Shown: positions 8,701-18,049, counted from the stretch's first letter. The stretch is DNA of 64,000 nucleotides from Rikenellaceae bacterium (GCA_017935625.1 JAGBHC010000029.1:35936-99935), one strand, 5' to 3'. The notes: a model not told the origin generated them from the sequence alone. Numbers and translations: made by a program.

Positions 8701-9234
8701 TCACACGACGCAGCGCTGCCGCGCATCTATCTTTTCGACCGACGAACGGGCGATTTCCACCGCCAGGGCCGCAATGCCCTCGAGGCGCACGACCACCTTC
8801 GTCCGGCCGTCCACGCGGATGAGCTCGCCCTCCACATCCCGGAAGTCGCCGCGCAGGATACGCACCCTGTCGCCGCGTTCCATGGTGGTATCCACCTCCA
8901 CCCGGTCGTCGTCGAAGCCCATCAGGAAGATGAAATCGGCCATCTGCTTGTCGGGAATGACCAGCACCTTGCCCGTCTCCAGATTGCGCATGTAACGCAG
9001 CGTGTAGCCGATGGCCCCGGCCAGTTCGAAAGCCCGCTCGCGCGTGGCGCGCAGGAATACGAGATTGGGAACGACCGGCACTTCGACCTTGCGCCTGCGG
9101 TCGCTCCACTGCCGGATTTCGGTTCGCACCGGCACGAAACATTCGATTCCCAGCTCCGTGAGCCGGGTTTTTATCGCCCGCTCCTGCCGGGCGCGGGTAA
9201 TGGCCGCAAACCAATATAGTCGTTCCTGTTCCAT
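8701..9234 (-). CDS. UpxY-type NusG paralogue (transcription antiterminator)
   Basis: 177 residues. The N-terminal NusG (NGN) domain starts MEQERLYWFAAITRARQE and includes PVRTEIRQWSDRRRKVEVP. A C-terminal KOW segment follows (MERGDRVRILRGDFRDVEG). UpxY proteins in Bacteroides are encoded as the first gene of capsule operons and let RNA polymerase read through their long leaders. No polysaccharide genes follow here: the next gene downstream is the convergent SMR gene. The frame is open to 9474, but the ATG at 9234 begins the NusG homology and a TAnnTTTG box ends only seven bases before it. A free-standing or remnant regulator is likely. Confidence 0.85.
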   Translation of the reverse strand: MEQERLYWFAAITRARQERAIKTRLTELGIECFVPVRTEIRQWSDRRRKVEVPVVPNLVFLRATRERAFELAGAIGYTLRYMRNLETGKVLVIPDKQMADFIFLMGFDDDRVEVDTTMERGDRVRILRGDFRDVEGELIRVDGRTKVVVRLEGIAALAVEIARSSVEKIDARQRCVV

Positions 9235-9241
9235 CACAGGA

Positions 9242-9249
9242 CAAATATA
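9242..9249 (-). promoter_or_regulatory. Promoter -7 box directly before the UpxY-like gene
   Basis: TATATTTG on the minus strand fits TAnnTTTG. Nineteen bases upstream lies TTCG (3 of 4 match to TTTG), inside a direct repeat. Only seven bases separate the box from the ATG, so the transcript would have almost no leader. Confidence 0.5.
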
Positions 9250-9264
9250 GTAATATATTCGCTG

Positions 9265-9363
9265 AAAACGAAAGCGCATCCGACTAAAGGAGGATGCGCG
9301 TGCGCTCCGCGATTCGTCGGAAGCAAATATCCCCGCTCGCTCAAAACGAAAGCGCATCCGACT
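9265..9363 (-). repeat. Two 21-bp direct repeats upstream of the UpxY-like gene
   Basis: The same 21 bases (core AAAACGAAAGCGCATCC) occur at 9265-9285 and 9343-9363, 78 bp apart. The copy nearer the gene covers the -33 region of its promoter. The distal copy is followed at a similar place by GATATTTG, a one-mismatch -7 box. A short inverted repeat (GCGCATCC at 9274-9281 with GGATGCGC at 9292-9299) overlaps the first copy. The rest of the 272-base gap (9235-9506) shows no gene. Confidence 0.75.
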
Positions 9364-9506
9364 TTCACCATACGACACGGTCTCCCCGGCCGCGGAGGTC
9401 GAAGTCCGCAAGGCCCGGACACGGAATCCGGACATAAAGCTCGGGCACGGGAGCCGCCCAACGGGTTCCGACACAGAGACCCGGAGCCCTTTTCAGTTCC
9501 CCGGAA

Positions 9507-10874
9507 TCAGGCTGCGGCCGGAATCGCCGGACCGCCCTTCCGGCTTCGGCTCCTGAGCCGCCGGATGACCCACCGATAGGCCGGAATCAGGAACAGGCAG
9601 GCCGCGAACCAGGCCGAAGGGTCGCCGTAGCAGACCCCCGTATAGCCCATCGCCGGCACTATCCACAGGCTGACCGCCGCACGGTCCACCATCTCGAACA
9701 CGCCCGAGAGCATGGCCAGCCGGCTGAATCCCAGCCCCTGAATGCTGTACCTCAACAGACAGAGGGTGCCCAGCGGTACATAGTAGGTGGAGGAGATGTA
9801 GAGAAACTGGCAGGCCTTATCGAGAATCTCCGTCTCGCCCGCCTCGACGAACCACATCGCCAGCGGCCGCGCATAGAGGTGCAGCACCGCGAAGCAGAAC
9901 ACGCAGTAGCACACCACCATGAAGAAAGCGGCCTTCAATCCCCTGCCGATACGCTCCAGGCGTCCGGCCCCCAGGTTCTGTCCGCAGTAGGTGGCCATCG
10001 CGATACCCAGACTCTCGAAGGGGCAGATGAAGAACATCTTGATGCGCATGCCCGTCGTGAAGGCCGCCACGCACGCGGTTCCCAACGCATTGTTGGAGCT
10101 CTGGAGCATGATGCTTCCGATAGCCGTAATCGAGAACTGGAGTCCCATCGGAATCCCCATCCCCAGCAGCCGGAGCGCATACTGGCGGCGCAGACGCCGC
10201 TCGTCGGGCTCCATGCGCAGGATGTCGAACTTGCGGAACATGTAGACCAGGCACAGCACGGCCGAAACCCCCTGCGAGGTGACCGTCGCCACGGCGGCTC
10301 CGCCCACGCCCCACCCGAACACCAGGATGAAGAGCAGGTCGAGCACGATGTTGAGCAGCGTCGAGAAGAGCAGGAACCAGAAGGGCGTCTTGCTGTCGCC
10401 CAGCGCGCGGATGATGCCGGCCAGCAGATTGTAGAGAAAGGTGAACGGGATACCCAGAAAGGTGACCAGCAGATAGATGTACGCACCCCGGAATATCTCG
10501 TCGGGAGTCTGCATCGAGCGCAGTATCCGGCCGCACGAGAGCGCGGTGACCAGGGTGAGCGTCACGGAGATGATGACCGCCAGCCAGAGGGCGTTATAGA
10601 CGAAGGAGCGCATCTGCTTGTAGCGATGCGCTCCGAAAGTCTGTGCCACGGGGATTCCGAACCCGCAGCAGCATCCCAGGCAGAATCCGATGATGAGAAA
10701 GGTTACGGAGGTACTCGCCCCCACGGCCGCCAAATCGCGGATTCCCAGAAAACGCCCCACTATCGACGCATCGATAAGGTTGTAGGTCTGTTGCAACAGG
10801 TTGCCCAGAATCAGGGGCATCGAAAAATTGAAAATCAGCCGCAGCGGCGAACCCGCCGTCATCTCCTTTACCAT
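9507..10874 (-). CDS. MATE family efflux transporter
   Basis: 455 residues, about twelve membrane helices in two homologous halves, the usual MATE size. The N-terminus (MVKEMTAGSPLRLIFNFSMPLILGNLLQQTYNLID is the family start, given here only as a landmark beginning MVKEMTAGSP) and the segments ASIVGRFLGIRDLAAVGAS and GLGMGIPMGLQ-like LLGMGIPMGLQFSITAIGS are typical. It would export cationic drugs, metabolites or other small molecules in exchange for Na+ or H+; the substrate cannot be read from sequence. It lies upstream of the UpxY-like gene on the same strand, separated by 272 bases with a separate promoter, so the two are probably independent. Confidence 0.9.
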   Translation of the reverse strand: MVKEMTAGSPLRLIFNFSMPLILGNLLQQTYNLIDASIVGRFLGIRDLAAVGASTSVTFLIIGFCLGCCCGFGIPVAQTFGAHRYKQMRSFVYNALWLAVIISVTLTLVTALSCGRILRSMQTPDEIFRGAYIYLLVTFLGIPFTFLYNLLAGIIRALGDSKTPFWFLLFSTLLNIVLDLLFILVFGWGVGGAAVATVTSQGVSAVLCLVYMFRKFDILRMEPDERRLRRQYALRLLGMGIPMGLQFSITAIGSIMLQSSNNALGTACVAAFTTGMRIKMFFICPFESLGIAMATYCGQNLGAGRLERIGRGLKAAFFMVVCYCVFCFAVLHLYARPLAMWFVEAGETEILDKACQFLYISSTYYVPLGTLCLLRYSIQGLGFSRLAMLSGVFEMVDRAAVSLWIVPAMGYTGVCYGDPSAWFAACLFLIPAYRWVIRRLRSRSRKGGPAIPAAA

Positions 10875-10917
10875 TCCGTCTCCTCCTTCGTCCCGCCCCG
10901 CGGGACATGCTTCTTCT

Positions 10918-12051
10918 CTATCTTACGCCGAACGTGTAGCTTGCGATTTGCGTATAGGTCTGTCCCGGCTCCAGCACCGAACTGGGGAAGTTCTCGTGGT
11001 TGGGAGCGTCGGGGAAGTTCTGCGTCTCCAGTGCGATGCCCGTGCGGAAGGTGTTCTTCTCGCCGCGTTTGCCGGTATCCTTGCCCGCGAAGGCGTTGCC
11101 GCTGTAGAACTGCAGGGCGGGCTGGTCGGTGCGGACGGTCATCACGATGCCCGTCGAGGGCTCGTAGACCTCGGCCGCAACCGGGGTCCGCTCACGCGAC
11201 CGCTTGTTGAGCACCCAGTTGTGGTCGTATCCCTTGCCGAACTTCAGCGCCTCGAAATCGGCGTCGATGCGCTCGCCGATGGCGGTCGGGGTACGGAAAT
11301 CGAGCGGCGTGCCCTCCACGCCGGCAATCTCGCCGGTGGGAATCAGCGCCGCATCGGTGGGCGTAAAGCTGTCGGCGTCAATCATCAGGATGTGCGAATC
11401 GGTGCTTTTGGCATTGGTTCCGTGCAGATTGAAATAGCAGTGCGAGGTGGGATTCAGCACGGTGGGCGCATCGGTCGTGGCACGGTACGTCACCGTGAAC
11501 GAGTTGTCGGGAGTCACCGCATAGGTCACCTCGATGGAGAGGTTGCCGGGGAATCCCTGCTCGCCGTCGGGCGAAAGGTAGGAGAGGGTGAGGCGCTCGC
11601 CGGTCGCCTCCTTCACGTCCCACACGCAGTTGTAGAAGCCCTTGCTTCCGCCGTGCAGGGTGTTCTCCCCTTCGTTCACGTCGAGCTGGTAGAGGGTCTC
11701 GCCCAGCGTGAACTGTCCCTTGCCGATGCGGTTGCCGTAACGACCCACGACGGGGCCGCAGAAGAGGTCGTTGGAGCCCAGATACCCTTCGATATTCTCA
11801 TAGCCCCACACCACGTCCGTGAAACCGCCCTGCGCATTGGGGACCCACATGTCCACCACGCGGGCGCCGTAATTGGTGACCTGCACCGTCATTCCGTTCT
11901 CGTTGGCCAGGGTGTAAAGCGACACCGGCTTGCCGTCTATCTCGGTTGCGAAAGCCGCGGCATCGAACAGTTCCACCGCACTCTCGGGTGCCTTCTGCGT
12001 GCAGGCGGCCAGCGCCAGCATCGCAAAGGCCGTTAAAATCATCTTTTTCAT
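10918..12051 (-). CDS. galM: Aldose 1-epimerase (GalM-type mutarotase), lipoprotein
   Basis: 377 residues from the ATG at 12051. The N-terminus MKKMILTAFAMLALAAC is a lipoprotein signal, so the enzyme is exported and anchored, unlike cytoplasmic E. coli GalM. The catalytic His segments appear as NEGENTLHGGSKGF and NPTSHCYFNL, and a late Glu sits in GIALETQNFPDAPNH. It interconverts alpha and beta anomers of sugars, here plausibly arabinose before uptake. It is the last gene of the arabinose operon, 97 bases after araB. The frame extends further upstream, but that part overlaps araB and has no homology. Confidence 0.92.
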   Translation of the reverse strand: MKKMILTAFAMLALAACTQKAPESAVELFDAAAFATEIDGKPVSLYTLANENGMTVQVTNYGARVVDMWVPNAQGGFTDVVWGYENIEGYLGSNDLFCGPVVGRYGNRIGKGQFTLGETLYQLDVNEGENTLHGGSKGFYNCVWDVKEATGERLTLSYLSPDGEQGFPGNLSIEVTYAVTPDNSFTVTYRATTDAPTVLNPTSHCYFNLHGTNAKSTDSHILMIDADSFTPTDAALIPTGEIAGVEGTPLDFRTPTAIGERIDADFEALKFGKGYDHNWVLNKRSRERTPVAAEVYEPSTGIVMTVRTDQPALQFYSGNAFAGKDTGKRGEKNTFRTGIALETQNFPDAPNHENFPSSVLEPGQTYTQIASYTFGVR

Positions 12052-12148
12052 ACTATTCTCAAATTCCTTTCCTTCGGGCGTTCCGCATAAAAGAACCCGT
12101 CGGGATACGATTTTATTGCTGTTTCTTCCTCTTTTTTCGAGACGCGGG

Positions 12149-13780
12149 TCAGAACCCCTCCTTTTCGGTGAACCGTCCCAGGGCCACGTACTTCTCGTAG
12201 AGTTTGTCGTAGGCCGCCGCACGGTCGGGGTCGGGAGTGTAGGTACGGTCGAAACCCTGCCCCATCGCCCGCTGCGCCTGCTCCACATTGGTATAGATGC
12301 CCGAAGCCACGGCTGCGAACATCGCCGCGCCGAAAGCGCAGGTCTGGTCGGTGCGGGCCACCTTGATGGGCATGTTCATCACATCGGCCATGGTCTGCAT
12401 CACGAAGGGCGACTTCTTGGCCACGCCGCCCAGTCCGATGACGCCCTCCACCTGCACGCCCTCGCGCCGCAGACGTTCGACGATGGCACGCGAACCGTAG
12501 GCCGTAGCCTCGACCAAAGCCCGGAAGATGCGCGGAGCCGACGAGCCGAGCGTCAGACCGGCGATGGCTCCCTTCACCTCCTGATTGGCATCGGGGGTGC
12601 GGCGTCCGTTCATCCAGTCCACCGCGACGATGGTGGACTCCTCCACCGGAATCTGCGCGGCCGCCTCGCTCAGACGGGGAATAATCTCTCCCAGCACATC
12701 GGTGCGTTCGGGCAGCAGCTCGCTGATGCCCCACCCGATGACGTTCTTGAACCAGGCGTAGATGTCGCCGAAGGCCGACTGTCCGGCCTCGAGACCCATG
12801 TATCCCGGAATCACCGAGCCGTCCACCTGACCGCAGATGCCGGCCACCAGTTTCCCTTCGACGGCCTTGTAATCCGCGATGAGGATGTCGCAGGTCGAGG
12901 TGCCGATGGCACGGGCCAGCACGTTGGGGGTGATTTCACCGCCCACGGCGCCCATGTGGCAGTCGAACGCGCTGACGCCCACCACCACGTCGGTGCTCAG
13001 GCCGAGACGCCGGGCCCATTCGTCCGTGAGCGTTCCCACCTTGCAGTCGCTGGTGCGGGTGTCGCGGTAGAGCCGGCCGCGCATGCCGGCCAGCAGCGGG
13101 TCGAGCGCCGTGAGGAACTCCTCCGAGGGGAGTCCGTCCCAGCTCTCGTGCCACATGGCCTTGTGCCCCGCGGCACAACGGCTGCGCACCACCTCCTTGG
13201 GTTTGACGATGCCCGTGAGCAGGGCCGTCATCCAGTCGCAGTGCTCAATCCACGAATAGGCCTTCTCGCGCACCTGCCGGTTGCTGCGCAGGATATGCAG
13301 CATCTTGGCCCACACCCACTCCGAAGAGTAGATGCCGCCCTCGTACTGCGTGTAGTCGGTCTGCCAGATTTTGGCCAGCCTGTTTATCTCGGCCGCCTCT
13401 TTCACGGCGGTGTGGTCCTTCCACAGCACGAACATCGCATCGGGATTCTCGGCGAACTCCGGCAGCATCGCCAGCGGAGTGCCCTCGCGGTCGGTGAGCA
13501 CGGGCGTGGAGCCCGTGGTGTCGAACGAGATGCCGGTCACCCCCGCAGCCACTTCGGGCGGACACTGGGCCAGCGCCTCGCGCACCACGTATATCATCAC
13601 GTCGATGTAGTCCTGCGGATGCTGCCGGTAGCGGTTCTCCACCGGATTGCAGTAGAGCCCCTTGCTCCAGCGCGGATAATTCATGACGGCCGACGCCATC
13701 TCGCGGCCGTTGGAGGCATCGACCACCACCGAACGGGCGGAGTCGCTGCCGTAGTCTATTCCTATTACATATTTTGCCAT
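12149..13780 (-). CDS. araB: L-ribulokinase
   Basis: 543 residues, FGGY carbohydrate kinase family. It phosphorylates L-ribulose to L-ribulose 5-phosphate. The N-terminal ATPase fold begins MAKYVIGIDYGSDSARSVVVD, a ribulokinase-type phosphate loop. Other landmarks are GISFDTTGSTPV, the substrate-site segment PGYMGLEAGQSAFGD, and the FGGY-C region IGLGGVAKKSPFVMQTMAD. It begins four bases after the araD stop and sits in the order araA-symporter-araD-araB-galM, so pathway context and sequence agree. Confidence 0.97.
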   Translation of the reverse strand: MAKYVIGIDYGSDSARSVVVDASNGREMASAVMNYPRWSKGLYCNPVENRYRQHPQDYIDVMIYVVREALAQCPPEVAAGVTGISFDTTGSTPVLTDREGTPLAMLPEFAENPDAMFVLWKDHTAVKEAAEINRLAKIWQTDYTQYEGGIYSSEWVWAKMLHILRSNRQVREKAYSWIEHCDWMTALLTGIVKPKEVVRSRCAAGHKAMWHESWDGLPSEEFLTALDPLLAGMRGRLYRDTRTSDCKVGTLTDEWARRLGLSTDVVVGVSAFDCHMGAVGGEITPNVLARAIGTSTCDILIADYKAVEGKLVAGICGQVDGSVIPGYMGLEAGQSAFGDIYAWFKNVIGWGISELLPERTDVLGEIIPRLSEAAAQIPVEESTIVAVDWMNGRRTPDANQEVKGAIAGLTLGSSAPRIFRALVEATAYGSRAIVERLRREGVQVEGVIGLGGVAKKSPFVMQTMADVMNMPIKVARTDQTCAFGAAMFAAVASGIYTNVEQAQRAMGQGFDRTYTPDPDRAAAYDKLYEKYVALGRFTEKEGF

Positions 13781-13784
13781 AGCC

Positions 13785-14477
13785 TTATCTCTTCTTCTGT
13801 CCGTAGTAGGCGTTCTTGCCGTGCTTGCGGTTGTAGTGCTTTTCGGTGAGCAGCGGATTCATGGTCATGGCCGGATTGATGGTCCGGGCGATGAAGGTCA
13901 TGCGGGCCACCTCCTCGAGCACCACGCTGTTGTGCACCGCCTCATCGGGGGTTTTGCCCCAGGTGAAGGGTCCGTGGTTGGCCACCAGCACCCCGGGCGT
14001 GTGCATCGGATTGCGACCGGCGAAACGCTCGACGATGACCGTGCCGGTCTGCCGTTCGTAGTCGCCCTCCACCTCCTCGCGGGTCATGTCGCGGGTACAG
14101 GGCACCTCGCCGTAGAAGTAGTCGGCATGCGTGGTTCCGGTCACCGGCAGGTCGGTCGTGGCCTGCGCCCAGGCCGTGGCATAGGTAGAGTGGGTGTGCA
14201 CGATGCCTCCCACCTCGGGGAAAGCCTTGTAAATCTCCAGATGGGTGGGTGTGTCGGAGGAGGGATTGAGTTCTCCCTCCACCACACGTCCCTCGAGGTC
14301 CACCACCACCATGTCCTCCGCTTTCATCACGTCGTAGCCCACGCCGCTGGGTTTGATGACCACCAGCCCCTTTTCGCGGTCTATTCCGCTGACGTTGCCC
14401 CAGGTGAAAATCACCAGACCGTGTTTCACCAGGTCGAGATTGGCCTTGAAGACCTCCTGTTTGAGTTGTTCGAGCAT
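13785..14477 (-). CDS. araD: L-ribulose-5-phosphate 4-epimerase
   Basis: 230 residues, class II aldolase/epimerase family. It converts L-ribulose 5-phosphate to D-xylulose 5-phosphate, feeding arabinose carbon into the pentose phosphate pathway. The phosphate-binding segment [21 protein letters not shown], the zinc ligands in [15 protein letters not shown], and the downstream [14 protein letters not shown] (third His) are all present. It is tightly packed between the symporter gene (29 bases) and araB (4 bases). Confidence 0.97.
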   Translation of the reverse strand: MLEQLKQEVFKANLDLVKHGLVIFTWGNVSGIDREKGLVVIKPSGVGYDVMKAEDMVVVDLEGRVVEGELNPSSDTPTHLEIYKAFPEVGGIVHTHSTYATAWAQATTDLPVTGTTHADYFYGEVPCTRDMTREEVEGDYERQTGTVIVERFAGRNPMHTPGVLVANHGPFTWGKTPDEAVHNSVVLEEVARMTFIARTINPAMTMNPLLTEKHYNRKHGKNAYYGQKKR

Positions 14478-14506
14478 AATTTGAAAATTACGTTAAACTT
14501 CGCTTT

Positions 14507-16387
14507 CTACCAGAACACGGCATAGAGCACCACCAGAATGGCGACGATGCCTATCGAGCCCATCACCAGCCCCGGATTCATGTCGAAAATCTTGGGGTCG
14601 TAGTCGTAGGCCTTTTCGTCCTTGGTCTTGCTCTTTCCGTTGGTGTAGAGTATGAGTCCGACGAACGCCAGCAGCACCGCCATCACGAAGATGGCCTCGA
14701 AGGCATAGTGGGCATACTCGCCGGAGTAGATGATGCCGAGCACCGTGCACACCGCAGCGGCGGCGAACATGCCGTAGGAGTGTTTCACCAGGTTGGCCTT
14801 GACGGCGGGGCTCTCGTCCGTATCCTTCACGCTGTGCGCCTTGTCGAGCAGCGAAATGGTCACGGCGATTACCACCAGGATGATGAAGACATATCCCATA
14901 CGCAGCTGGAAGCCCATGTCGGGGAAGATGTACTTGATGAGGATGCCGGCCGGAAGCGTCGCGATGGAGGTCCACAGCGCGGCGGCATTGGTCGCCTTTT
15001 TCCAGATGAGCGCCATGCCGAACACCACCACCACTCCCGGATAGATATATCCCGAATACTCCTGAATGTACTGGAACGCCTGGTCCAGACCGCCCAGCAG
15101 CGGCTTGGCGGCCACCATGGCGATGAGCAGCGACACCAGCGCCACGATGCGGCCCACCTTCACCAGCTGTTTCTCGCTGGCCTTCTTGTTGATGAGCTGT
15201 TTGTAGATATCCATCGTGAAGATGGTCGAGGTGGAGTTGAGCATCGAAGCCAGCGACGACACGATGGCTGCGACCAGCGCCGCGAAGGCCAGGCCCTTGA
15301 TGCCTACCGGGGCGAAGTTGCGCAGCAGCCACGGATAGGCGTTGTCGGCCTTGGCGATGGTGCCCGAAAGGCCCTCCGAGATTTCGGGATGGGTGAAGAG
15401 CACGTAGGCGGTGATGCCGGGAATGACCACGATGATGGGGATGAGAATCTTCAGGTAGCCCGCGAAGATGAGACCCTTCTTGGCCTCGTGGATGTTCTTG
15501 GCGGCCAGACCCTTCTGAATGATATACTGGTTGAAGCCCCAGTAACCGATGTTGGTCAGCCAGATGGCGCCGAAAATCAGGGCCAGGCCGGGCAGGTCCT
15601 TGTAGATGTCGAACTGTTCGCCGGTGGCGGGGTCGCTGACCAGCGTACCCTCGGGAATCACCATGTTGAAGTGTTTGTCGCCCGCGGTGCCGATAATGGT
15701 CTGGTAGATGTTCCGGAAGCCCTCCAGCGCACTGCCCGAAGCCATGTCGGTGGTGGTGGGGTCGGCCGCCTTGAGGGCGAAATAGGCGGTGATGAGACCG
15801 CCGCCCACCAGGAACACCACCTGAATCACATCGGTCCAGGCCACGGCCTTCAGACCTCCGTAAATCGAGTAGATGCCCGAGAAGATGAGCAGTGCCACCA
15901 CGCCCGTCATCATCGGGATGCCCATAATCTGCTCCATGGCCATGGCGCCCAGCCAGGCCACCGAGGTGAGATTCACGAAGAGGTAGAGCAGCAGCCAGAA
16001 GATGGAGAATGCCAGCGACACACCCTTGCCGTAGCGGTCGTTGAGCAGCTGCGGCATGGTGTAGATTTTCTTCTCTATCATCAGCGGCAGCAGATATTTG
16101 GCCACCACGATGAGCGTGATGGCGGCAATCCACTCATAGGCGGCGATGCCCAGTCCGATGCGGAAGCCCGAACCCGACATGCCGATGAAGTGCTCGGCCG
16201 AAATGTTGGCGGCAATGAGGGAGGCTCCGATGGCCCACCAGGTCAGCGAGCGGCTGGCCAGGAAGTAGTCCGAGGAGTTCTTCTCCACGCCCTTCTTGTC
16301 GCGCGACACCCAAAGTCCGATGCCCACGATGACGACGGCATAGACGATGAAGACCGCATAGTCGATAAATGTAAATCCTGCGTTCAT
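14507..16387 (-). CDS. SSS family sodium/sugar symporter (arabinose uptake candidate)
   Basis: 626 residues with about fourteen membrane helices, solute:sodium symporter (SLC5/SGLT-like) family. The N-terminal helix (NAGFTFIDYAVFIVYAVVIVG) and the segments ISAEHFIGMSGSGFRIGL, MPQLLNDRYGKGVSLAFSIF and GLKAVAWTDVIQ are typical of sugar members such as Vibrio SGLT. It imports its substrate with Na+. Its place between araA and araD points to L-arabinose, which is an inference from context. The C-terminus ends with an additional helix (LVMGSIGIVAILVVLYAVFW). Confidence 0.92.
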   Translation of the reverse strand: MNAGFTFIDYAVFIVYAVVIVGIGLWVSRDKKGVEKNSSDYFLASRSLTWWAIGASLIAANISAEHFIGMSGSGFRIGLGIAAYEWIAAITLIVVAKYLLPLMIEKKIYTMPQLLNDRYGKGVSLAFSIFWLLLYLFVNLTSVAWLGAMAMEQIMGIPMMTGVVALLIFSGIYSIYGGLKAVAWTDVIQVVFLVGGGLITAYFALKAADPTTTDMASGSALEGFRNIYQTIIGTAGDKHFNMVIPEGTLVSDPATGEQFDIYKDLPGLALIFGAIWLTNIGYWGFNQYIIQKGLAAKNIHEAKKGLIFAGYLKILIPIIVVIPGITAYVLFTHPEISEGLSGTIAKADNAYPWLLRNFAPVGIKGLAFAALVAAIVSSLASMLNSTSTIFTMDIYKQLINKKASEKQLVKVGRIVALVSLLIAMVAAKPLLGGLDQAFQYIQEYSGYIYPGVVVVFGMALIWKKATNAAALWTSIATLPAGILIKYIFPDMGFQLRMGYVFIILVVIAVTISLLDKAHSVKDTDESPAVKANLVKHSYGMFAAAAVCTVLGIIYSGEYAHYAFEAIFVMAVLLAFVGLILYTNGKSKTKDEKAYDYDPKIFDMNPGLVMGSIGIVAILVVLYAVFW

Positions 16388-16465
16388 TTTATTTTAGTAA
16401 TTTAGATTAGTTGTCCGAGGGGAGCGCCGCCCCCGTTTCCGGGAGCGGCCCGCAGCCCGAAAGCA

Positions 16466-17968
16466 TCAGAATCCTTTCGAGAGCATGTAGTATACCTCGT
16501 TGAGTTTGAGTTCGTTCTTGAAGTTACGTATGGTGGTCTGACTGTCGATTGACAGCATCTCGATGCCGGCGATTTCGGCATAGTCCTCCATGAATTCGCG
16601 GGTGAGCGCCTGCGAGAAGCTGGTGTGGTGGGTTCCGCCGGCCAGAATCCAGGCATGGGCGCCGACCTCCAGATTGGGCATCGGCTTCCAGAAGGCGTGC
16701 GCCACGGGCAGTTTGGGCAGCGCGGCTTCGGTCCGCACCACCTCCACGTCGTTCACTATCATGCGGAAACGGCTGCCCATGTCCACCAGCGTAGCGGCGA
16801 TGCCGCTGCCGGGAGCCGTGCCGAAGACCAGACGCGCCGGGTCGGCCTTGCCTCCGATACCCAGCGGATGCACCTCCAGACGGGGCCTGCCCTCCGCAAT
16901 CGAGGGGCACACCTCCAGCATGTGGGCCTGGAGAATCGCCGAATCCTCGCCCTTGAAGTTATAGGTATAGTCCTCCATGAAAGAGGTTCCGCCCTCCAGT
17001 CCCCGGGCCATCACCTTCATGGTGCGCAGCAGGGCCGCCGTCTTCCAGTCGCCCTCGGCGCCGAAGCCGTAGCCCTCGGCCATCAGACGCTGGGCGGCCA
17101 GACCGGGAAGCTGGTGCAGACCGTGCAGCGCGTCGAAGTTGGTGGTGAAAGCCTTGATGCCGTTCTCGCTCAGCAGCGCACGCAGCCCCAGCTCGATGCG
17201 GGCGGCCTCCTCGACCGACACGCGGTCCTTGCCTCCCCTGCGGGCTTCGGGCGCCACTTCGTAGCTCTTGTCATACTCCTCGACCAGCGCCTCCACGTCG
17301 GACTTGGAGACCCGCTGCACGTAGCTCACCAGGTCGCCCACCGGATAGTAATCGACATGGTAGCCCAGCCGGTACTCGGCCTCCACCTTGTCGCCGTCCG
17401 TCACGGCCACGTTGTTCATGTTGTCGCCGAAGCGGGCGATTTTCATCCCCTGCGCATCGGCCCACGCGATGGCCACGCGCATCCAGGTGTCGATTCGCTT
17501 CTGCACCGGCTTCTCCTGCCAGTAGCCCACGACCACCTTCACCGGACGGCGCATGCGGCTCACGATGTGGCCGAACTCCCGGTCGCCGTGCGCGCTCTGG
17601 TTGAGGTTCATGAAATCCATGTCGATTTCGCTCCACGGAATCTCGCGGTTGAACTGGGTGTGGAAATGACACAGGGGCTTGTGAAGAATCTTCAGGCCCG
17701 AAATCCACATCTTGGCCGGGGAGAAGGTGTGCATCCAGGTGACAACGCCCACGCACCGGGGCTCGGAGTTGGCGGCGGAGCAGACGTTGGCCACCTCCTC
17801 GGAGGATTTGACAACGGTTTTGAATACGATTTTGGCAGGGAAGCCTGCGGTGGCATTGAGCTGCTCGACCATCTTCTGCGAATGGTCGGCCACCTGACGG
17901 AGCGTCTCCTCTCCGTAGAGGTACTGGCTGCCGGTGACGAACCACACCTCGGGGTTGTTCAGATTCAT
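16466..17968 (-). CDS. araA: L-arabinose isomerase
   Basis: 500 residues, the family's normal length. It converts L-arabinose to L-ribulose with a divalent metal. The four metal/catalytic residues known from the E. coli enzyme are all recognisable: Glu in GFGAEGDWKTAAL, Glu in GTSFMEDYTYNF, His in LQAHMLEVCPSIAEG and His in LAGGTHHTSFSQ. It is the first gene of the operon, with a TATCTTTG promoter box 74 bases upstream. No arabinose regulator gene is present in the window. Confidence 0.98.
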   Translation of the reverse strand: MNLNNPEVWFVTGSQYLYGEETLRQVADHSQKMVEQLNATAGFPAKIVFKTVVKSSEEVANVCSAANSEPRCVGVVTWMHTFSPAKMWISGLKILHKPLCHFHTQFNREIPWSEIDMDFMNLNQSAHGDREFGHIVSRMRRPVKVVVGYWQEKPVQKRIDTWMRVAIAWADAQGMKIARFGDNMNNVAVTDGDKVEAEYRLGYHVDYYPVGDLVSYVQRVSKSDVEALVEEYDKSYEVAPEARRGGKDRVSVEEAARIELGLRALLSENGIKAFTTNFDALHGLHQLPGLAAQRLMAEGYGFGAEGDWKTAALLRTMKVMARGLEGGTSFMEDYTYNFKGEDSAILQAHMLEVCPSIAEGRPRLEVHPLGIGGKADPARLVFGTAPGSGIAATLVDMGSRFRMIVNDVEVVRTEAALPKLPVAHAFWKPMPNLEVGAHAWILAGGTHHTSFSQALTREFMEDYAEIAGIEMLSIDSQTTIRNFKNELKLNEVYYMLSKGF

Positions 17969-18015
17969 AAATAAAGTTATTTTAAGATTTCTATTTTCGT
18001 TTTATCGGCAAAAAC

Positions 18016-18049
18016 CGTCGCATCCCGACGATTAAAGCATACAAAGATA
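18016..18049 (-). promoter_or_regulatory. Promoter and candidate operator of the arabinose operon
   Basis: TATCTTTG at 18042-18049 (minus) fits the -7 consensus, with TTTT 19 bases upstream. Just downstream, within the expected leader, is the inverted repeat CGTCG-CATCC-CGACG at 18016-18030, positioned where a repressor could block transcription. Nothing else is evident in the 365-base gap 17969-18333 except the tig promoter. Confidence 0.5.

Noticed and set aside
9235..9363. Invertible (phase-variable) promoter before the UpxY-like gene
   Set aside because: The long repeats are direct, not inverted, and the only inverted repeat is 8 bp with a 10-base spacer, too short to be an invertible segment.
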